Assembly (NCBI GenBank): GCA_034620365.1
Contig: JAQGEQ010000174.1
Location: forward strand, 106,833 to 170,832
DNA: 64,000 nt
Origin: Pegea sp. RAD2-039
Lineage: Eukaryota; Chordata; Thaliacea; Salpida; Salpidae
Direction of reading: 5' to 3'
The translations under genes and the position numbers were made by a program. Shown here one piece after another: positions 57,220-64,000 of the stretch. A model generated the notes under the pieces. That model worked only from the letters and a program-made list of their open reading frames with translations, was not told the origin of the DNA and did no database searches. Each line of letters starts with the position of its first letter. Within the stretch, counting starts at the first letter, position 1.

Positions 57220-57571
57220 ATGAATCGAAAAAGTATGATTTTATTTACTGGTTGTATCTTATTGTTGGTTATTATGGCACCTCTTGCTTCAACAAGCCTC
57301 ATCGCGACCGATAGATGTGAGGAAAATGATAAAACCTGTATGCTACACCAACGTTTACAAGACAAAAGAATCAAACAATTTCAAAAGGAGTTGTTAGTAA
57401 AGCTGAATATGAAAGAACCACCGAACGTGAGCAAAAGTGATTTGCCTAGTCAAATTACTATTGCTTCTATGAAGAAAATATATGGAATCGATCGTTTGGA
57501 CAGACGCTCTGAAATTAACTCTCGAAAAATGAAAATTGAAACAAAGGAAATTTTCAGTATGTCTAAGCTCG
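57220..57571 (+). CDS. First coding exon of a TGF-beta superfamily ligand (signal peptide and propeptide start)
   Basis: The exon encodes about 117 residues. It opens with ATG in a good context (A at -3), followed by a basic N-terminus and a hydrophobic core around residues 6-25 that reads as a secretory signal peptide. Next come a CxxxxxxC pair (CEENDKTC), a basic helix, and the block ELLVKLNMKEPPNVSKSDLP. That block matches the conserved alpha-1 'latency' helix of TGF-beta/activin/BMP/myostatin prodomains (pattern IL.KL.L.EPPN). The product would be a secreted growth factor precursor whose mature cystine-knot domain lies in later exons. The frame runs into a strong splice donor (CG|GTAAGT) at 57572, leaving a phase 1 junction. 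No later exon is recognisable before the window ends, so the first intron is longer than 6.4 kb or the gene is broken. Superfamily is confident; subfamily is not decided. Confidence 0.82.
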
Positions 57572-57859
57572 GTAAGTGGATATGTTTACTTTACCAAAAT
57601 ATAAAGATAATTTTTGTAAACTCTGTAGTGATCTAAACAAATTATTTTTTTTGCTCTTACTTATTTTATATCACTAAAATTCTAATTGAAACTGCTTATG
57701 AGACTACTAAAATTAACCCAACTTAAAATATACATATAATAAGCTTTCTTACTTTTTTATTAAAAAAATAACTGAATTTTTAAAATAAGTTGTTGAGCTT
57801 TTTTTAAGCATACTTAATTTAAGTTTATAAAGACTATAAAAGACATAATTACCCCTTAA

Positions 57860-58470
57860 TTGATAACAGCGACAAGCTTATCATTAGAAATTCTGTTCAT
57901 TATGGAAATAATTTTTACATAATGTCTTATGTTGCATTTGGAATAATTAGTTAATTTGAAATTTGATTTTTAACGATTTAACTCTGTATAAAATATATTT
58001 ACGAAAAAAAAATTTAATCAATTCTTTTTTAACTATAAAAAAAAGAAGAAAACATTAATTTGCTTTGTAGCAAGAAACATGCACCAATCTGCAAATTGTA
58101 CAATTCATTAAAGTGGTTCAATAAAATATTAATTAAATTATTGTTGTTGTAACCACAATACGCTAACCGCTGAGGCGCAAAGAGTGAAAAGGAAAAGTTT
58201 ATGATAAAATATTTAATATTAAGTAGTTTTTGTTTACTATCTAAGCTAGTCATAATAAAAAGGTTACTTATTTAAAAGAAACTTTGATTTTGTATAATTG
58301 AATTCAAATATGTCACCAAAAAGTGAAAACAGTTTTGTACATGCAATAAAATAAATAAATAACTTCTAATTTTCTAAAACTGTAAATATACTTTTCAGTA
58401 TACATAAAATTATTGCTAGAGATCAGCTGTAAAATTTTTCAAAAAAATTAGATAAACCTTTGTTAAAAAG
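57860..58470 (+). repeat. Dispersed repeat R1, copy
   Basis: R1 with the damaged CTCF-like site, ending near the class A module at 58.5 kb. Confidence 0.8.
58168..58179 (+). promoter_or_regulatory. CTCF-like site with 2 bp deletion
   Basis: CCGCTGAGGCGC in an R1 copy. Loss of two central bases should abolish zinc-finger register. Confidence 0.35.
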
Positions 58471-58512
58471 ATTTTAAAACAACTTTACAAAAGAATTCGT
58501 TTGAACTTGATA

Positions 58513-58624
58513 CCATAAACTCTAGATTGCGACAAAGTAATATATTATAAAAACTAACAATGCATTATTTAGGAATTGCCTGTAGCTTATCAATCCAATT
58601 TTTGATTTGAAATATTTTTCAACG
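58513..58624 (-). promoter_or_regulatory. Class A module, start word altered
   Basis: Minus strand: GTTGAAAAATATTTCAA then ATCAAAAATT (58598-58624), TTATAATATA (58541-58550), GTTTATGGTATCAAG (58513-58520). Confidence 0.5.
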
Positions 58625-58639
58625 AAATTTTGTTTAGTA

Positions 58640-59760
58640 AATTAAAGTCTGATTTTTTTTTTCAGATGTACTTCTCATGAGTTAAATTTTTTCTAAATCT
58701 TCATATAATTATTTCAAAAATTTGAACTACTTATTCCGCGGTTCTTAAATTTGTCTTATTTCTATAAGAATATTTTCTTACAACTTTAAATTGTCTAAAC
58801 AGTTATTCTCTCTGCTCTTAGAAATAAAATAGAAAAAAAACATTTCAAAAAACGTCATAGAAATGTTTTTAACAGAGAATAATTAAGTTCACTCTAATGA
58901 CTTTAAAATATTTAAAAAATTGTTGTTAAACATCAATAGTAAGATTCTCTGAAGACACTAAATGAAATTTTGTTAAAATCTCATTTTATCTTTGTAGCTT
59001 TTATTTCCGCTAGAGTGCGCTATCAAATATAAAAATGAAACGATGTTTATTTCAAAACTACAAACTGTTTGACTTATTTGTGAATGTTTACCTAACAAAT
59101 ATTTTTCATTAGAGGAAATAAGGTCTTGCGTTTTCTTGAGATTGCTTGATGTTTGCAAATTCCTTGTAAAGGTAAATCTTCCCACTTAATTTGATTTTAA
59201 ATTTTAATCATCATTTCAAATATTTATTACAAATTTGTTGCATACAAAATATTTTTTTTGTTGAAATACATTTCACATTCTTCTCACATAAATAGAAAAG
59301 ATGTAAAAATTTTTAAACTTTCAACTATTTTTTTAACTTAAAACTATTTGAATAAAATAAAGTTAAACACTACTAACTTCAACAACATAATTTGACATAT
59401 GTATTCTTATTGATTAAAATGATTCTTGTATTTGGAAAAGAAGAAGAACTTTTGATAAAGATAAACTTTACAAAATAAAAATCGAAGATAGTTTATTACT
59501 ATCTGTATCTCTTCAGTAATTAAGCGTTTACAAGAAACTTTAAAAAAAAAATAATCAAAATTGTTTATTGTTGATATAGATGTAAATTGAAATGAATATT
59601 TTTCTATAAATTTTAGTTTTTATATCTTATATTTGATTCAAGAAATTTTTGTTTTAAAATATTATTCGATATCAGTGGTTAGGGAATTTGATCACTTTAA
59701 ATTTTTTTTTTCTAGTTACTATTTAAATAATGATAACAAAATCACAATCTGATTAATATC
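58640..59760 (+). repeat. Repeat R4, long copy 2
   Basis: Collinear with 36.09-37.29 kb. Confidence 0.85.
59007..59020 (+). promoter_or_regulatory. CTCF-like site, R4 type
   Basis: CCGCTAGAGTGCGC in the third R4 copy. Confidence 0.35.
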
Positions 59761-59764
59761 TTTT

Positions 59765-60440
59765 TTCTTTTGCAACCGAAATCTCCTTAAGAAGTTTTTT
59801 TTACTTTTATGTATCTCCTATATCTACTTCAAAGTGCTGTATGAACTTCGAAAAGAATTCTAGCTTTAAAGTCTAGTTTATATATTGAAAATAATTTGTT
59901 TAAATATATTTCGGTTTTATTGTTAATATTCACCTAAATAAAATAATTATTAAATATTTTTCTTTTCAAGGCAAGAAATTTCTAAAACTTTTAATTGAGA
60001 GCCAATAATGTTTTAATCAAATTATTTAAAAATATTTTTATTAGTTTGTGTTGATAACTAAATATAGATTTGTAATTCATTTTACTTCATATGTTCATTA
60101 GTATACTTCATATTACATTAAATTTAACTTTTTGCAAATTAAATTTTTAACTTTAGAAATTTAGAATTTTTACAATCGAGAAACGAACAAATATTTTTGA
60201 TTTTTTATCTGATGAAAGAATCTTTGTAACTTTCTTGATATTAGTCAGCTGTGTTTAGCTTTCCAGAGGATTACAAACAGAATTGTCGAAATGACATTTA
60301 ATGATTTAATGATATAGAAAATATGGATATTTGTTATTGTTTTTTGTTTTCTTATTCTGAATTCTAAATAGAAATACATAAAATTTAATTTCTAGGAAAC
60401 TTAAAATCTTTAAATATAATCGAGATTTTTCTACTTTTCA
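59765..60440. other. Intergenic or intronic, AT-rich
   Basis: Nothing recognised. Confidence 0.4.
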
Positions 60441-60441
60441 T

Positions 60442-60475
60442 TTCTCATAAGCTTAGTGCAATCTAGTGTTTGTAG
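60442..60475 (+). promoter_or_regulatory. Class A TATA/start without a clear dyad
   Basis: CTCATAAGC then GTTTGTAGGATTAAA at 60468, and ATTTTGTTGACAAAT about 60 bp downstream. No clear dyad at the upstream distance. Confidence 0.4.
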
Positions 60476-60709
60476 GATTAAATTTAAAAGCATTACTTTT
60501 TTTGTTAATTTAAGTATAAATATTTTGTTGACAAATAATTCACTTTTTATCAAGTTTCAAAAAAAGTTTCAATTTGTAAACATTCTGTAACAATATTAAC
60601 AATATGTTTATAACATCGAAATGCATTTTCACCTAAATTATTTTTATCTTATCTATTGCATAAACCGGAAGCTCAAGTTACTGAACTTATTTACTAATTG
60701 ATTATTTTC

Positions 60710-60820
60710 GTTGAAAAGTATTTCAACTCCAAAATGGTATATACAACAACAATTAAATACACTTTAACGAATTTTTCCAATATCCTTATTTACTTCTTTG
60801 TCGTAATCTATAGTTTGCGG
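60710..60820 (+). promoter_or_regulatory. Class A module (perfect dyad, weak TATA)
   Basis: GTTGAAA-AGTA-TTTCAAC at 60710-60727 then TCCAAAATG. TTATTTAC near 60787 and GTTTGCGGCATCGG at 60813. TTGTTGACAAA near 60866. Confidence 0.55.
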
Positions 60821-60909
60821 CATCGGTTTAAAACAAAAAAATTATTTTAGCTTTAACTATAGCTTATTGTTGACAAAAAGAAATTTAAAGCAAAATTTTA
60901 AAAGTCATA

Positions 60910-61470
60910 AGAAGTTGTAAAAATAACTTTAACTTCATTCAAAAAAATATTATATAATTGTAACTAGCTCATACAAAAAGTGTTTGAAATTAGTATTACG
61001 TCAGTTTTCAAATTACTTTTAATTTGATGTTTAAAAAGAAATTGGAGTTTTTAGCTTATGATAAAGATGTTGATAAATTTAATATTGGAGAGATGTGAGT
61101 TTTTGGTTCAAAAACTATGAAAAATAAAAGACTAACAAATAAAACCTAATGCTCAATTGTTTATTCCGAAAACCTCTGTTAGTATTTTGACATACAGAAT
61201 TTTCAATCTACTAAATATTTCTGTGTTTTGAACTTTATACACTATGTTCTTATGATTTCACTTAAGTTGTTTACTTTTTTTTACGTTAAAACACAACTCT
61301 ATCAGTTTGTTAAAGTTTTCTTTATTATCTTTTATTTTGTAAAGTTAGTCTTTATAGTTTACAGTAAAGCGATGTTCTACATTTTTCTAAAAAGTTTACA
61401 ATAAAAGTTTTAACTTTATTTAATTTTGTAGGATATTATAAAATAATTCAAATCTGTTCTGCATTAATTT
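60910..61470 (+). repeat. Repeat shared with 40.38-40.93 kb
   Basis: Shares CCTCTGTTAGTATTTTGACA and TATACACTATGTTCTTATGA. Confidence 0.85.
60990..61099 (+). promoter_or_regulatory. Class E-like decayed module (duplicate of 40.5 kb)
   Basis: TCAGTT then TTCAAATT to 61014, TTGATAAA at 61070 (55 bp on), GATGTGAGTTTTT at 61092. Confidence 0.35.
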
Positions 61471-62298
61471 ATTCTTCAAATTTTAATTTTAATTTTTCTA
61501 ATACAAACACTAATTAAATATAATAATCAGCTAAGCACTAGTAAAGTTTAATGTAAAATTTTACTTATTGATTACCTCAACAAATTGGTTAAAGGAATAT
61601 TTTTTTATAATGATTTCAAATGAAACAAAATTGAAAGTATAAAAGCATTTTAAGAATAAATAAAGCCTTGTAAGAACTTTGTTTCAACATGTTTTTAACC
61701 TCATACCTTATATATAATATGAAATAAATATATTTTTTCCTTCAAATTTTCTCTGTCATACTTTTCCAATAATTAAAACTAAATTTTTTACTTAAGATAT
61801 AAAATTACTAATATGATATCAAATCCTTCTTTTCCTAATTTTCAGATTATATCAATATATAATTTGATTTTTCATTTGAGATAATGAATATGGAAATTTT
61901 AATGTGTAAGTTTGAAGACTTAAAGAAAAAAGTTATAAAATTGATAGAAAACTAAAAATAAACTTTTATATAATTCTTATATTATTTTATACTAATTTTA
62001 TTTGCAAAATATGACTAAGGTTTCTTACAAAAGATTCTGAATCTTTTTGCATTTAAACATTATAATTGAAAAAAAGACTTAATAAATGATGTCATAATTG
62101 TTTGTATAAATTCATAACCTCAAATATTTTAAAGGAAAGTTGGTAGTTTAAAAAAGAATGTTATCATTAGAAATTTTATTTTCATACTTTATACGAATTT
62201 AAATTTTTATTACTTTAAAAAATAGTTGTTTTAATTTATATTTTACTAAACAATTTTACAAAAGTAATAAATTAATATTTCAACTTTTGAAAGAAAAT

Positions 62299-62323
62299 AA
62301 TTTGGAATCGACTAAATGTTGAT
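62299..62323 (-). promoter_or_regulatory. Class C dyad element without start word
   Basis: Minus strand: ATCAAC-ATTTA-GTCGAT then TCCAAATT. Part of an inverted copy of the 7.2-8.1 kb repeat. Confidence 0.4.
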
Positions 62324-62638
62324 GACAATTTTTACTATTTTTTGAATATCTAAATATTAATGCATTTCACATCACCGAGACAACAGCTTTGATGTGTTTT
62401 CTAAAATGAATAATTTGTTTCTTACTTTGATGTGGTATGTTGTTTAATATAATTATTTATTTTATTGCATGTACAAAACCGTTTCACTTTTTGGTGACAT
62501 TTTTGAACTCATATCTACAAAATCGAAGTTGCTTGTAAATAAGTAACTTTATTATTATGAATAGTTTAGATATTCACTAAAACATGTATATTATTTATTT
62601 TCTAATCAAAATATTATAACTTTATAGTTTTACTCATT

Positions 62639-62652
62639 GAGCCACCTAGCGG
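62639..62652 (-). promoter_or_regulatory. CTCF-like site
   Basis: Minus strand CCGCTAGGTGGCTC in an inverted R1 copy, convergent with the sites at 35118 and 58168. Confidence 0.5.
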
Positions 62653-62989
62653 TTAGTGTATTTGGGTTACAACAACAAATATTATAAAACATAATTATTA
62701 TTTTATTGAACCACTTTAATGAATTGTACAATTTGTAGATTGGTGCATGCTTTATGCAGCAAAGCAATTTAATACTTTATTTTACACTATCTTTTTTATT
62801 GTCAAGGAATAGTTGACTAAACTTTTTTCTGTAAATATTTTTCAAAAGGATTAAATCGTTAAAAATCAAAATTTAACTTAACTTCTTATTTCAAATAACT
62901 TAAAATTTTATATAAAACATAGTTTCCATAATGAACAGAATTTTTATTGTTAGGTGCTATAAAAATTTTGGTTAAATAATATACCTCTA

Positions 62990-63330
62990 TTTGTAGATTA
63001 CAACATTGCTTTAAATTTATTCTGATCAATAATTACAGAAACAATTTATATGGTTTTATAAACGTGTAATTAGTAATTTATTAATCATTAATATTAAATT
63101 TGCTGCATAATTCTTTATTTTAACTAGAATTCTGAGTAGAAATACTTATTTTACTAAAAGAAAAGTTTGTTTTCATAATTATCAAACACAATAATATTAG
63201 AAGGCTAACAACAATACAGTTTTTGTATGTCAACTTTTGTGTAGAATGAAAACTTAAGATATTCAATTTACTTAATAAATGAAGTTTTGTTGATAAGCAA
63301 TTTAAATCCAAATTTATAATCAGCTAAAAA
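62990..63330 (+). repeat. Repeat R2, partial copy
   Basis: Same orientation as 11.29 kb. Extends into a class A module. Confidence 0.7.
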
Positions 63331-63399
63331 CCTTAAATACTGATTGAAATATTCTTTACTTTTCATTTCCTATCGGTTTGTTGCAATCTAGAGTTTTCG
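63289..63399 (+). promoter_or_regulatory. Class A module, decayed
   Basis: GTTGATAAGCAATTTAAA then TCCAAATT to 63314, and a start region reading GTTTTCGAATCATG at 63392. TTTTGTTGACAAC follows, so the downstream element outlived the start word. Confidence 0.4.
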
Positions 63400-63404
63400 A
63401 ATCA

Positions 63405-64000
63405 TGTTTAGGAGAATGTTTTCCTATAATTTTATTGTACAAACTTTTGTTGACAACAAAATTATTTTGAAAAATACATTTGAAAAATATGTTTATATAT
63501 TTAACAACTCAACAAGTTTTTTGTACTCCGAAAAAAATTTTAAATATTAAAAAAACTATAAGAAAATCTTTAAAGATCTTTAATAACAGAAGAAGCACTC
63601 TTTAAAATTTTGTCAATTTTTAAAAAATCAAATTACTAACTCTCTAACTATGTTTTTCTGATAATATTTTTACAAATTAAATCTTGCTAGAAGATTTCCA
63701 AAATTTTATTTGGTCTTTTCTTTCTTATTAATTATGCAAGGAAACAATTGTAGAAATATATTTATCTAGTTTCTAATTAGGATTTTTTCTGTCTTCTTTT
63801 TTCACTTCAATTTGTTAAAATATTTTTGCAAATTTTATATTACTGTAAGTTTTAATGGGTAAGATTTAAATAAGATTTCTAAATTAAAAAACAATCCAAT
63901 TCAGTAAAATCCAAAAACTGCTACTGAAGTACTTCTCATAAAAAAAAATCAGAATTTTCTGATAATCATTTTAAAGATAGTAAATTAGTTCTTGAACGCT
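63405..64000. other. Intergenic or intronic, AT-rich, to window end
   Basis: Only the TTTTGTTGACAAC element after the class A module at 63.29 kb. Confidence 0.4.

Larger units (their letters stand above)
61870..62990 (-). repeat. Dispersed repeat R1+R5, inverted copy
   Basis: Inverted relative of 7.19-8.10 kb plus the left part of R1. It runs on into R2. Confidence 0.8.
57572..64000 (+). other. Putative long first intron of the TGF-beta ligand gene (partial)
   Basis: The sequence starts at the GTAAGT donor at 57572 and no convincing acceptor-plus-exon follows. It holds the dispersed repeats at 57.86-58.47, 58.64-59.76, 60.91-61.47 and 61.87-63.33 kb, several class A modules and three CTCF-like sites. 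The extent is inferred from the absence of a next exon, so the true intron could end earlier if an exon was missed. Confidence 0.4.

Noticed and set aside
1-64000. CRISPR array, bacterial operon, rRNA or viral genome
   Set aside because: Repeats are irregular, dispersed and on both strands. There are no cas-like, ribosomal or capsid/polymerase frames.

Overview
This window is animal (metazoan) nuclear DNA, very AT-rich (about three quarters or more A+T by eye), with intron-like spacing and almost no long open reading frames. Two pieces identify it as animal: a signal-peptide-plus-propeptide first exon of a TGF-beta superfamily ligand (57220-57571, +) and an exon holding one kelch repeat (45600-45757, +). 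Repeated sites close to the CTCF core of bilaterian animals weakly suggest a bilaterian invertebrate. I cannot name the species, and I see no rRNA, tRNA, CRISPR or prokaryotic feature.

The most striking content is not protein coding. Roughly forty copies, some intact and some decayed, of one short promoter-like architecture are scattered on both strands. Each intact copy has (1) a 5-7 bp inverted repeat with a 4-5 bp spacer, (2) directly after it a constant tract close to TTCCAAATT, (3) 47-60 bp later a TATA box, and (4) 24-26 bp after the start of the TATA box a conserved GTTTGTGG/GTTTGTGA start-like word. Four classes differ in the arms of the inverted repeat, and both arms change together: A GTTGAA/TTCAAC, B GATGCA/TGCATC, C ATCGAC/GTCGAT, E AACTGA/TCAGTT. 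Tail, TATA box, spacing and start word are shared. Class A copies also carry a TTTGTTGACAAAT element about 50-65 bp after the start. This looks like a cluster of many short, separately promoted transcription units, and it is the best candidate for an undescribed system here.

Layout: 1-18.5 kb is dense in class A and B modules inside shuffled repeats. 18.5-20.1 kb is featureless AT-rich sequence. 20.15-21.16 kb is a (TGA)n microsatellite embedded in a cluster of ten perfect TGACGTCA (CRE) sites. 21.2-29 kb has class C and E modules. 26.55-32.62 kb and 48.51-54.67 kb are two direct copies of a 6.1 kb segmental duplication, each with a glutamine/glutamate/arginine-rich coiled-coil gene on the minus strand, expanded by four heptads in the second copy. 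33.2-34.0 kb is a less AT-rich relic with broken reading frames. 34.1-45 kb is again repeats with class A, C and E modules. 45.6-47.9 kb holds the kelch exon, a short minisatellite and a decayed multi-exon gene. 54.6-57.6 kb has an inverted pair of a conserved 60 bp ATG-containing element and then the TGF-beta first exon. 57.6-64 kb is repeats inside what would be that gene's long first intron.

CTCF-like sites (core CCGCTAGRTGGCGC) recur about fifteen times, mostly at fixed places within dispersed repeats, so repeat spread appears to have seeded them. Apart from the TGF-beta and coiled-coil reading frames, the protein-coding calls are low confidence. The module calls rest on visible motif, spacing and covariation, not on expression data.
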